This document shows positions 11,820 through 22,329 of a DNA stretch of 64,000 nucleotides, piece by piece. Source of the stretch: Panulirus ornatus (lineage: Eukaryota; Arthropoda; Malacostraca; Decapoda; Palinuridae). Under the pieces are notes generated by a model, which was not told the origin of the DNA, did no database searches, and saw only the letters and a program-made list of their open reading frames with translations. The DNA is taken from assembly GCF_036320965.1 (NCBI RefSeq), contig NC_092231.1:26171894-26235893 (forward strand). The letters run 5' to 3'. Numbering within the stretch: position 1 is the stretch's first letter; each line of letters begins with the position of its first letter. Both the position numbers and the translations under genes were made by a program.

Positions 11820-12615
11820 TGTGACAGGTTGTACACTGTGGTTGGTGGCTGTCGGAGGGGTAGTACAAGTTGTACACTGTGGTTGGTGTCTGGTGCAAGT
11901 GTAGTACAGGTTGTACGCTGTGGTTGGTGGCTGGTGGAGGGGTAGTACGGGTTTTAGCTGTGGTGTTGTGGAGGGGGGTGGAGGGATTGTACAGATTGTA
12001 CGCTGTGGCTGGTGGAGGGTGGTGGAGGGTATACAGGTTGTATATGCTGTGCTGGTGCTTGTGGGGTGGTGGCGGGTTCAGGTTGTACGCTGTGTGGTGG
12101 AGGGGTGGAGGGTAGCACAGGTTTTAGCTGTGGTTGTGCTTGATGGGGTGTGGGATTTACGATTGTACTGTGGCGGTGGAGGGTGGTGGAGGGTATACAG
12201 GTTATATGCTGTGGCTGTGCTTGGTGGAGGGTGGTGGCGAGTAGTACGGTTGTACGCGTGTTTGGTGGAGGTGTGGTGGAGGGGTAGCACAGGTTTTATG
12301 CTGTGGTTGGTGCTTGATGGAGGGTGGTGGAGGGATTGTACAGATTGTACGCTGTGGCTGGTGGAGGGTGGTGGAGGGGTATACAGGTTATATGCTGTGG
12401 CTGGTGCTTGGTGGAGGGTGGTGGCGAGGTAGTACAGGTTGTACGCTGTGTTTGGTGGAGGGTGGTGGAGGGGTAGCACAGGTTTTATGCTGTGGTTGGT
12501 GCTTGATGGAGGGTGGTGGAGGGATTGTACAGATTGTACGCTGTGGCTGGTGGAGGGTGGTGGAGGGGTAGTACAGGTTGTACACTGTGGTTGGTGCCTG
12601 GTGGAGGGGTCGTGG
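11820..12615. repeat. ~44-bp minisatellite with higher-order structure
   Basis: The basic unit, about 44 bp, contains GTACAGGTTGTACGCTGTGG and GGTGGAGGGTGGTGGAGGGG. Four variant units form a higher-order repeat. The distinctive GTAGCACAGGTTTT variant recurs at about 12112, 12284 and 12473, that is every 172-189 bp. Copies are most alike at 12280-12600. The plus strand is strongly G/T-biased. Confidence 0.85.
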
Positions 12616-12650
12616 AATAGGTAGCCATGTTTCGCGACAGAAATTTCAGC

Positions 12651-12652
<2 letters not shown>

Positions 12653-12732
<80 letters not shown>
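12653..12732. repeat. (CT)n microsatellite
   Basis: About 80 bp of pure CT on the plus strand. It gives LSLSLS or RERERE frames that are not proteins. Confidence 0.97.
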
Positions 12733-12734
<2 letters not shown>

Positions 12735-12924
12735 ACGTCTGGGCGGGAGATTCATTGTGTTGTCATGAAGGTTTTGTTTACGTTGTGCCTCAGTTGTAGA
12801 CGAAGATTTTATTTCATTTTTTCCCTTCACTTTATTGTTTCCTTCATGTTAGAGTTGCTTATGAATGTTGATATATCAGCTTGATATTAACGTGTTATGT
12901 TGATGTCCTGAGGTTACATTGGGC

Positions 12925-13060
12925 TGTATTATTATTGTTATTATTAATATTTTATTAGTTATATTTATGATTATCGTTATTGTTTTATTATTATTATTAT
13001 TATTAGTAGTAGTACTAGTAGTAGTATTGTTATATTTATCATTATCATTATTGTTTTATA

Positions 13061-13094
<34 letters not shown>

Positions 13095-13113
13095 TATTAT
13101 TATTTTATTTTGA

Positions 13114-13167
<54 letters not shown>
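12925..13167. repeat. (ATT)n trinucleotide tract
   Basis: ATT repeats, interrupted at first and perfect at 13113-13167, spanning about 240 bp in all. Confidence 0.9.
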
Positions 13168-13681
13168 GTCTGCCTCAGGCTTCGTGGTCGCTTATTCTCC
13201 TATGACAGACGGTGTGCCAGCCTACGACATTCATATACAAAGTTTTAATTGTTGGTGGACTCCAGTATACATACCCGGTCTGAAAACATTACAACTGCCC
13301 GAAATTGCTGGCTGTAAATGGGTCCTGAACGTCGCCCTAGAGATAAAAACGCAGAAAAGCCTATTTGCTGTGAAAAATTGCAAATTAAATGGACGATAAG
13401 CAAAAATGAGGATGAAAATTGAAGAAGCCCACGATAGAAATATGAGTGCAATTTACTATTTGAAAAACATCGTGAGAAGAGGAAAGAGACAGTTGCTACG
13501 AACGTGTCACAAGTGAGGAATGCAAATGAGAAAGACTCAATTTTTCTAAATCAAAAGACTCGTTATTGCAATTGTGGGCTTTACGTAGAGGGGTGATAAA
13601 GCCGTCGGCCATGAACTTTACAGGGGAGGGAGGCGAGGCGAAACATTCTTGTACAGGGAGAAAGATAAGGCCATTGAGGAG

Positions 13682-13684
<3 letters not shown>
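13168..13684. other. Unassigned low-copy sequence
   Basis: No tandem structure. A 77-codon plus-strand frame starts at 13166 but matches nothing I recognise and has no supporting signals, so no gene is called. Confidence 0.5.

Positions 13685-13741
<57 letters not shown>
13685..13741. repeat. (GA)n microsatellite
   Basis: About 57 bp of pure GA. Confidence 0.97.
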
Positions 13742-13742
<1 letters not shown>

Positions 13743-13820
13743 ACCTCTGGTCACGCGTGAGGCATTACGAGATGAGACATGGCGTTTAGGAAGGACTTTG
13801 TCTCAGATGTTACATGGGAA

Positions 13821-14090
13821 GGACAGATAACAGACGACCTAATGGTGTCCATGTTAAGGTTATCTGCTGGACAGATAACAGACGACCTGATGGTGTCCAT
13901 GTTTGAGGTTATCTGCTGGACAGATAACAGACGACCTGATGGTGTCCATGTTTGAGGTTATCTGCTGGACAGATAACAGACGACCTGATGGTGTCCATGT
14001 TTAAGGTTATCTGCTGGACAGATAACAGACGACCTGATGGTGTCCATGTTTGAGGTTATCTGCTGGACAGATCACAAAAGACCTGACGGT
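13821..14090. repeat. 49-bp tandem array
   Basis: Five full copies and a partial sixth start at 13821, 13869, 13918, 13967, 14016 and 14065. Each begins GGACAGATAACAGACGACCT and ends GAGGTTATCTGCT. Copies differ by only a few bases, so the array is young. The last copy decays after its first 30 bases. Confidence 0.95.
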
Positions 14091-14379
14091 CAGTGACGTG
14101 GTTTCCTGCTGGAGGACAGCAATGGCCCCTAGATTTCTGTATCTAATTAGTCATAGAGACAGGATGATACAGCAGAAGGGTTGGTGAGAAGGGTGTCAAA
14201 GATCCTTCTCACATAGAGAGGGTACGACCTATGATTGTGGAGGAATGAAGATACAGAGCTTGGAGACATCAGCCCCGCTGCAATACTGTCACGTACAGTG
14301 GACTTAGGGAGGTCAAAGGAGGGTGTTGTGAGTCTTCTGAGAGCCAGGGAGGCTGATGTGAGGAACTCGTACATGTCAG

Positions 14380-16110
14380 AGCGTTGCTGAAAAAAAAAAA
14401 TATGTATTACAAGAGCCAAGAAAGATGCAGCAATAAACGCTCGTAAGAGTCAAGGAAATGTAGTGAAAAAAAAATCCATCTTATACAAGAGCCAAATAAA
14501 TGCAGTGAAAAGGTCTCATAAAAGCCAGACGATTGCAGTGAAGCGTCTTAATAGAGCCAGAGGATTGCAGTGAAAAAAATTCGTGTAAGAGCTGTGTGAA
14601 AGTCCTGTGAGGAGCTTAAAGTGAGAAACGCATGAAAGTAAAGGATCGGTGCAGAGAAAGAATAGTCTCAAGATAGCCAGAATATGCAAAGAAAAAGTTA
14701 TGTAATCGCTGTGTAATTAAATGAAACATCTTATGATAACTAGAAAATGCAGTGAAAAAGTAATATGATATCTGAGGATCCAGTGGAAACCAGTCGTATT
14801 ATAGCATGGGAATGCAGTGAAAAAGTCTTATGATAGGTAATGCTCGCAGTCTTAACGCTGTGAAAAAGTCTTATGATATCCAGGGGATGTAGTGAAAAAG
14901 TCTTTATGATAGGTGGGGGACGCAGTGGAAGGGTCTTGAAAAAGCTAGGGGACACGATGAAAAAGTCTTATGATAGCGAGGGGACGCATTGGAAAAGTTT
15001 TATAGTATCTAGGGGACGCAGTGAAAAAGTTTTATTGTAGCTAAGGAACGCAGTGAAAAAGTCATATGATAGCTAGGGGTCGCAGTGAAAGAAGTCTTGA
15101 AATAGCTAGGGACGCAGTGAAAAGTCTTATAACAGCTAGGGGACGCAGTGAAAAAAGCCTTATAATATCTATTGAACGCAGTGTAAAAGGCTTATAATAG
15201 CTAGGGAACGTAGTGAAGTCTTATAATATCAAGGGGACGCAGTGAAAGTCATTGATATCCAGGGGACGCAGTGAAAGTCATTGATATCCAGGGGACGCAG
15301 TGAAAAAGTCTTATAATACCTAGGGAACGTAGTGAAAAGTCTTATAATAGCTAGGGGACGCAGTGAAAAAGTCTTATAATGTCTAGGAGACGCAGTGAAA
15401 ACGTCTTTATCGAGGGGACATAGTGAAAAGTCTTATAATATCTAGGGGACGCAGTGAAAAAGTTATAGTATCTAGAGGACGCAGCGAAAAAGTCTTATAA
15501 TGTTTAGGGGACGCAGTGAAAACGTGTTTAGCTAGGAACGTAGTGAAAAGGCTTATAATATCTAGGGGACGCAGTGAAAAAGACTTATAATACCTAGGGG
15601 ACGTAGTGAAAAGTCTTTTAACGGCTAGGGGACGCAGTGAAAAAGTCTTATAATATCAAAGAGACGCAGTGAAAATGTCATAGTATCTAGGGAACGCAAT
15701 GAAAAATTCTTATTATAGCCGGAGGACGCAGTGAGAAAGTCATATAATAGATAGGGGACGCAGTGAAAGAAGTCTTAAAATAGCTAGGGGACGCATTGAA
15801 AAAGACTTATAATAACTAGGGGACGCAGTGAAAAAGTCTTATAATATCTAGGGGACGCAGTGAAAAAGTCTTATAATATCTAGGGGATGCAATGAAAGAA
15901 GTCTTAAGATAGCTAGGGGACGCAGTGAAAAAGTCTTATGATAGCTAGGGAACGCAGTGAAAAAGTCTTATGATATATAGCGGACGCAGTGAAAAAGTCT
16001 TATGATATCTAGGGGACGCAGTGAAAAAGTCTTTTAATGGCTAGGGAATACAGAGAAAAGTTTTGCAAGAGCAAGACGACTATAGTGGAAAAGGCGTACA
16101 GGCGACAAGG
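14380..16110. repeat. 32-bp tandem array with graded decay
   Basis: About 50 units of a 32-bp repeat, TAGGGGACGCAGTGAAAAAG followed by TCTTATAATATC. Copies are tight at about 14990-16050. Toward 14380 they drift to a more diverged ancestor (AGAGCCAGAGGATTGCAGTGAA). Units with GCTA, ATCT or GTCT before AGGGGACGC alternate irregularly. No coding frame. Confidence 0.9.
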
Positions 16111-16129
16111 GCCTGCTGTTAATCTGAAG

Positions 16130-17440
16130 TCAGGTAATGTGAAAAGGTCTTAAAAGAGCAGTGAAGGATGGCCCAAGAAAGTCTTGCTTACAGTTGGGAT
16201 AATGATATGACGAAGCAGCGAGTTTGGAAAATTCCATAATGCGTAGTAATAAGTCAGGGAAATGCTATAATAAAAAGTAGTCAGGGAAATGTTGTAATGG
16301 TAAGTAATGAGTCAGGGATATGCTGTTCTATAGAGCTAGTCAGGGAAATGCTGTAAAAAAAATCTGTAAATGCTATGATAAAAAGCAGTAAGTCAGGGAA
16401 ATGCTATGATAAAAGGTAATTATTAGGGGAAATGCTTTGATAAAAAGTAATGAATCAGGGAAAATGCCTTAGCAGAAAACAGTGAGTCAGGGAAATGTTT
16501 TGTCACAATATAGTGTGGGTCAGGGAGAGGCTGTGCAAAGTAGATAGGGAGAGGCTTTGTAAACCAGGTGGGGAGGGAGGCTGTGGAACCGGAAAAAGAA
16601 GAAAAAGATCAGGGTGATCACTCTTGAAAAAGTGACGTCGTAAAATGCTTGAGGGTTTCGCTGTGACGTTAGTTTTGGAACAGTCTGGGCAAATGCTAGG
16701 GACAGCCTGAGAAGAGAGAGGAGGTGGTGGAGGAAAGAGGGAGGGTTGCACTACCAAAGAAGGTTTAATTACAGACCAATTAAGGACAGGAAGGGAGTAA
16801 AAGCATGTAAACAAGGCAGAGGAATAAAAAAGTTCCTTTGTTGAGCAATTAGTAACAGGGGCCACATTATGGGGGGAAAAAAGGTCCTATTACGGAACAG
16901 TTAGAAACAGGGGTGGAGTGGGAGAGGAGGGGAAAAAAAGAAAATCTTTTGTTGAGCAATTAGAAGCTGAGTCAAGTATAGAAAAGTTCTTTCAGGCCGT
17001 TGATTTTTTTTCTGTTTTTTAGAAGGTGGAGGAAGGTAGAAGGTCCTTAACAAGTGTAAACAGAGGGCAATGTGGGAATAGAAAAAAAAAATCCTTTTAC
17101 CGAGCACTGAGGAGCAGGCAAAGGAATTTGGAGTTTCCTTTGTACAACATTGGGGAAGAAAGGGGAGGTGTGTGAAAAAGTACTTTTGTACAGCAATTAG
17201 AAGCGACGATAGGAAGAGGAGAAACCTCTTTATAGAGGACATAGAGTAAGGGGAGTTGAGATCCCCTTTTATAGAGTAATTTCAAGCTCAGTTTGATGGG
17301 TGTGTGGAACTTTTTTTTTTTTATCTATATATAGAGCAATTAGAAGCGCGAGGGAGGGGTACGGAAACTTCCTTTTCTAGACGAGTCAGTCAGAGGAATA
17401 AGGTGTGAGTAACTTGTTTTGCGAGACAGTCAGAGTCAGG
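16130..17440. repeat. Diverged continuation of tandem arrays
   Basis: Immediately after the 32-bp array come units of about 31-34 bp built on GTCAGGGAAATGCTGTAA (16240-16520). They are followed by longer degenerate units of about 55-65 bp sharing GAGCAATTAGAAGC and AAAAGTTCCTTTG (16780-17400). They look like older or independent expansions next to the younger array. Minus-strand frames of 62-120 codons are low-complexity and rejected as genes. Confidence 0.7.
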
Positions 17441-17846
17441 CAATGATCTGGGGGGATAAGTTACTCAAGAGGTGATGTTAAGAGGAGGGGGGGATGGTTG
17501 GGGGAAGAGTTACTAAACACCTCATATAAGGGGAGGGGGAGGAATGCTATAAAAGCCCTACAGATCTCCCCTGGATACGTAGCTCAGTAGGAGGCGCATG
17601 TCTTCATCAGTGTGCGTGTCCGTTCCGTGGCAGTACCTGGTGATGGAAGGTTAAAACGTGTGTGGACATAGGGAGGACAGGCGCACGGACGTGTCCATAA
17701 GGGAGGGAGGCCGTGACAGAGGAGCAGATCCTCTCGGTTGGGCGGAGGACATGCCTTTCCCATCAGCTCTTCATGAATACCTCGGCGGTCCCCGGCACCC
17801 TTCCCCCTCCATACCCCAGCACTCCTACTGCTGCCTCTCCCCCCCC

Positions 17847-17881
<35 letters not shown>

Positions 17882-18160
17882 ACCTCCTTAATGACGGCGG
17901 CATGAGGAGGAGGAGGAGCATCAGCAGGAGGAGGGGGAGGTTCAAAGATGGTGCGAGTAAAAAAAGATAGAGAGGGGGATGAGAATGAAGAGATGTGAAC
18001 CAAATCCAAGGATGATTAAGAAGGATGGAGACGAGCGTAGGAAGAAGGTGGTATGAGGCGAGGATGAGGGGGTGGACGCTCCTGAGGGATGGTAGATAGT
18101 GACTTGAGGAGTAGCAGGGGGGAGGAAGTGGCAGACGTCTGGGGATTTAGGTTGGAATTA
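17441..18160. other. Gene-free stretch with CA tract
   Basis: Purine-rich plus strand with a (CA)n run at 17848-17879 and GGAGGAGGAGG patches near 17904-17940. No supported gene. Confidence 0.55.
17848..17879. repeat. (CA)n microsatellite
   Basis: About 32 bp of pure CA. Confidence 0.95.
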
Positions 18161-18164
18161 TTAT

Positions 18165-18475
18165 CTCTTGAGCATGACGGTACGACCCATGAGCATGACG
18201 GTACGACCCTTGAGCATGACGGTACGACCCTTGAGCATGATGATACGACCCTTGAGCATGATGGTACGACTCTTGAGCATGACGGTACGACACTTAGGTA
18301 AAAGGGTAAGAACTTTTTAGCATGACGGGACGACCCTTGGATATGATGGCTTGGTTTTTATATCCGTAAGAGTCAGGTCAGAAGCCAGACCAACATACCT
18401 AAGGGTCGTACTTTCGTGGTCAAGGGTCGTGCCATCGTTCACAAGGGTCGTACCGTCGTCCTGAGGACGTCCAGA
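18165..18475. repeat. Palindromic 21-bp-repeat element, copy 5
   Basis: A two-armed copy. The left arm has about six units of TTGAGCATGACGGTACGACC (18171-18295) plus a stray unit. The core at about 18345-18400 has GGATATGATGGCTTGG and GTCAGGTCAGAAGCCAGACC. The right arm has three units (AAGGGTCGTACTTTCGTGGT, AAGGGTCGTGCCATCGTTCA, AAGGGTCGTACCGTCGTCC). The left arm is the expanded one here, opposite to copy 4. Confidence 0.85.
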
Positions 18476-18676
18476 CAGTAGAAGAAAGTGAGAGTAAGGG
18501 GGAGGGGCTGGGAGAGCAATGCGACCATTAAAAGCAAGGAGGACGAAGAGTATGGAAGAGAGGAGATAAATAAAAGGGGGAGACCAAATTGATGATACCA
18601 GTAAAAGCAGTTAAAAACGAGGGACGAAGATAATAAAAAGGGGGAGAGAGAAGGAGCTGAGAGGGAGAGAGGAGGA

Positions 18677-18729
<53 letters not shown>

Positions 18730-19032
18730 ACGGGAAGGGGAAACGCCGCTAAAATGACAGAGGAATAACGATAAGGGAGAGAAGCAACAGGGGATAAAGA
18801 GGTGGCATAAAGTTAACGAGAGGGATAATTACAGAGAAGGGTGCTGATGATGGTAATAGGGAAACACAGCAGACCAGAATATTATACATACCTACAGGAG
18901 GAGGAGGAGGAGGGAGGGGAGGATGTAGAGTGATGTAGAAGGGTGATAATGATGAACCGTTATATGAGAGATAATAATGGTGATGTTTTAGACAACTAAC
19001 ACAGGCGAAATATTGAAAGCTTGCCGTCTTCT

Positions 19033-19036
<4 letters not shown>
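18476..19036. other. Purine-rich gene-free stretch
   Basis: Holds a (GA)n run at 18680-18728 and a GGAGGAGGAGG patch near 18898. No gene seen. Confidence 0.55.
18680..18728. repeat. (GA)n microsatellite
   Basis: About 49 bp of pure GA. Confidence 0.95.

Positions 19037-19099
<63 letters not shown>
19037..19099. repeat. (CT)n microsatellite
   Basis: About 63 bp of pure CT. Confidence 0.95.
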
Positions 19100-19103
<4 letters not shown>

Positions 19104-19294
19104 TCCATCTTCCTCTCTCTTTCTGTACCTGATATGGGGAGAAGAAAGAACCTCACAGAGATGGGAAAGAACCGTAGTGAGAGACGATAGAACGCTATGG
19201 ACACTTTCGTTCTAAGGGAGACAACACAGCAACATGGAACTGGGCAGAAACATGTGATATTATAGTTTGTTGATTTTTTAACTCCATGACCCAT

Positions 19295-19465
19295 TGCATG
19301 GTGCTCCTGCAGCTTCGAAGCTGCACCACTCCACGTGGGAGCTGGGCAAGGTAGGCTCCGTTAGGACGCAAGAACAACCTCGGCGAGGGTGTTCTTTCTG
19401 TCCGCTGATGATGCTACAGCCACTTCGAAGGTGACTTTTCGCTTGTGAGGTGACCACTAGCACAT
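19295..19465 (-). repeat. Dispersed repeat, copy A
   Basis: This shares an ordered set of blocks with 39390-39545. Plus-strand blocks include CACGTGGGAGCTGGGCAAGG, GGCTCCGTTAGGACG and GATGCTACAGCCACTTCGAA. The corresponding blocks at 39.4 kb are AACGTGGGAGCAGGGTAAGG, GGCTCCTTTGGTGAG and GATACAGCCTCGTCGAA. The spacing is similar, and both give related short minus-strand peptides (LRRGC / LRSGC). It is likely an interspersed element of unknown class about 160 bp long. Confidence 0.6.
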
Positions 19466-19715
19466 GTGGAGGGCTGTGTGGAGGTGATATGAAGGACATT
19501 GTGCAAGAGTGGTGAAGCGCAATGTGGAGCAGACATGGGAGGCTGTGTGGATCAGACATGGAGGGCGGTGTGGAGCAGACATGGAGGGGTGTGTGGAGGG
19601 CTGTGTGGAGCAAACATTGAGGGCTGTGTGGAGCAAACATAGAGGGCTGCGTAGAGGAGACATGGAGGGCTGTGTGGAAGGGACGTGGAGGACAGTGTGG
19701 AGGAGACGTGGTCCG
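19465..19715. repeat. ~23-bp tandem array
   Basis: About ten units of the form AGCAAACATGGAGGGCTGTG with a 23-bp period and some longer units. Moderately diverged. Confidence 0.75.
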
Positions 19716-20163
19716 GGTATAATGACCAATGTACATACAACTCCTCCGTCAATTAGCATGGTAATTAGTGAGTAACTTAAGGCACTTGTATTTTATAGCG
19801 GCCCCACAATGACGCAATTTAACTAAACGGCCTAATTTAACTTTTAACTGATTCCTTCTTCTTTTTCTTCTCTCATTTTCTCCTCCTACCAGAGGCCTCG
19901 GTTTTCCTCAAACCTCTTGGGAATACTTTTTTAGTTTCCCCTCGTACTATTTTCTGAATTAGTAGCTTGTGCTGTTTTGATACCTGGAATACTTTCCTTC
20001 CTCCTCCTCCTCTTCCTCTTGTGGATATGTTTCAATATTTTCCTCATTTTCTTCCTCCTCCTTACGTTATTGAGATTTTTCCTACCTCCTCTTTCTTCCT
20101 TCTTCCTCCCTACACCTGTCCAGGGCCACGTGTCTTATCTCTCGTATTACGCTTTCTTTACTG

Positions 20164-20291
<128 letters not shown>

Positions 20292-20379
20292 ATCCTTCCA
20301 TTTCCCCTTCATTACCCCGTTACTCTTATCTCTTTTACTTTTTGCCTCTCCCTCGCCTTCTCAGCCTCCCGCCCCACCA

Positions 20380-21330
20380 CCCATGCCTTCCTTGCCACGT
20401 ACCCTTGCTCCCCGCCCCACCACACACCCACGCCTCCTCCCTTTTCACAAACCCATGCCACTCACGTTTTCCACACCACACAACCACTCCTTGCACACCA
20501 CACACCCACGCCTTCCTCATCACGCACCCACGCAGCCTTCACCACACGCCCGCGGCTCCCCACCAAACACCCATGGCTCTCCACCACGCACCCATGCCAC
20601 CCTAACCACGCACCCACGTCTTTCTTACCTCAAACCCACGTCTCCTTTACTACACACCCATGCGTCCCGCCACACCACCCTCATCACGCATCTACCCTTC
20701 CTCACCACACATCCACCCTTGCATCACCACGCACCCACCCCCTCCTTCACCACACACCTACGCCACCCTCACCACACCCACGCCCTCCATCACCAAACAA
20801 GCCATGCCTCCCTCAATGCAACCATGCATCCCTCACTACAACCACGCCTCCTTCATCCCACACCCATGCCCTCCTTACCACACACCCAAACCTTCCTCGC
20901 CACACGTCCGCACCTTCCCCCAGCCCCCACCTTCACCCCCCAATACCCGCGTCTCCCTAACCAAACACCTACGGATCCCCCGCCACACACACCCACACCT
21001 TCCTAACACACACCCCCGCCATCTTGACCACACCCACCCCTCCCTCTCCACACATCCACGCCACCTTCACTACACAACCGCGCCACCCACACTACATATC
21101 CACACCACACATCCACGCCACCCACACTACATATTCACGCCACCCTTTCCACACATCCACGCCACCCACACTACATATCCACGCCACCCTTTCCACACAT
21201 CCACGCCACCCACACTACATATCCTCACAGCCGTACCATCTTCATCAAACACCCACACCTCCCGCCCACCACACACCCACTCATCCCTATCCACATACCC
21301 ATGGCTCCTTCACCACACACCCACGTCTTC
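20380..21330. repeat. C/A-rich degenerate tandem repeats
   Basis: Diverged units of about 20-24 bp resembling CACCACACACCCACGCCTCC fill the region. At 21055-21240 a cleaner 42-bp unit appears (CACATCCACGCCACCCACAC then TACATATCCACGCCACCCTTTC). All three plus frames are open for long spans (up to 327 codons, H/T/P-rich) because the sequence almost lacks G and stop triplets. These are not genes. Confidence 0.8.
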
Positions 21331-21359
21331 CTCAAGCCACATCCGTTACCCCAACAAAC

Positions 21360-22320
21360 CAAATGTACCATAACGTTCACCCTACCAGACCAAACAAATC
21401 ATATTCTTCACCACATAGAACCAAATCCCTCACGTCAGCAAACCATATTATTCAACTCATCAAACCATATTCAACAAACCATACCCTTCAACCCAACAAG
21501 CCTCTATCTCCCAGCATATCGTTTCTCCCAACTCCATCTAACCGTATCCCTCATCACCAGCAAACTATATCCCTAACCCTTACGAACTAACTATACCATA
21601 CATCTCATCTCCAGCAAATCACACCTCTCATCTCAAACAGAGCTTATCATTTCCCTTCAAACAGTGCATTTAAACCAGATTTTTTTTCACCCCGTCAAAC
21701 CAAATGAACTATAACTTTTCCTCCAACAAAATAACTAATCCATAACCTTTCACCTCCAGCAAACTAACTGAGCCATGTTCCTTACCTCCAAAACGAAGTG
21801 AACTATATCCCTAACCTCCAACCAACCAAACCAACCATATCGCTACCCCCCCACAACCAACCAAACCAACCATATCGCTACCCCCAACAAACCAAACCAG
21901 CCATATCGCTAGTCCCCAACAAACCAAACCAGTCATATCGCTAGTCCCCAACAAACCAAACCAACCATATCGCTACCCCCCACAACCAACCAAACCAACC
22001 ATATCGCTACCCCCCAACAAACCAAACCAGTCATATCGCTAGTCCCCAACAAACCAAACCAGTCATATCGCTAGTCCCCAACAAACCAAACCAACCATAT
22101 CGCTACCCCCCACAACCAACCAAACCAACCATATCGCTACCCCCAACAAACCAAACCAGCCATATCGCTAGTCCCCAACAAACCAACCAGTCATATCGCT
22201 AGTCCCCAACAAACAAACCAACCATATCGCTACCCCCCATCAAACTAAAACAACCATATCGCTGGTCCTAACAAACCAAACCAGCCGTATCGCTTCCCCT
22301 CCCCCCCAAAAAAACCAAGG
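21360..22320. repeat. ~32-bp tandem array with 130-bp higher-order period
   Basis: Units of about 32-33 bp contain AAACCAACCATATCGCTA plus a C-rich end. At 21820-22240 four unit variants form a higher-order repeat. The CCCACAACCAACCAAACC variant recurs at about 21851, 21981 and 22111, exactly 130 bp apart. To the left (21360-21820) the units are old and diverged. Confidence 0.85.
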
Positions 22321-22329
22321 CCCTCTCCC

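Noticed and set aside
12627..12884. LSLSLS, VCVCVC, THTHTH and IYIYIY open frames throughout the window
   Set aside because: Direct translations of dinucleotide microsatellites.
13821..14090. Regular direct repeats considered as a CRISPR array
   Set aside because: The whole 49-bp period is repeated with no unique spacers, and the genome is eukaryotic.
17572..17640. Possible tRNA gene (TAGCTCAGTAGGAGGC)
   Set aside because: No B box, no acceptor-stem pairing and no cloverleaf can be drawn in the following 70 bases.
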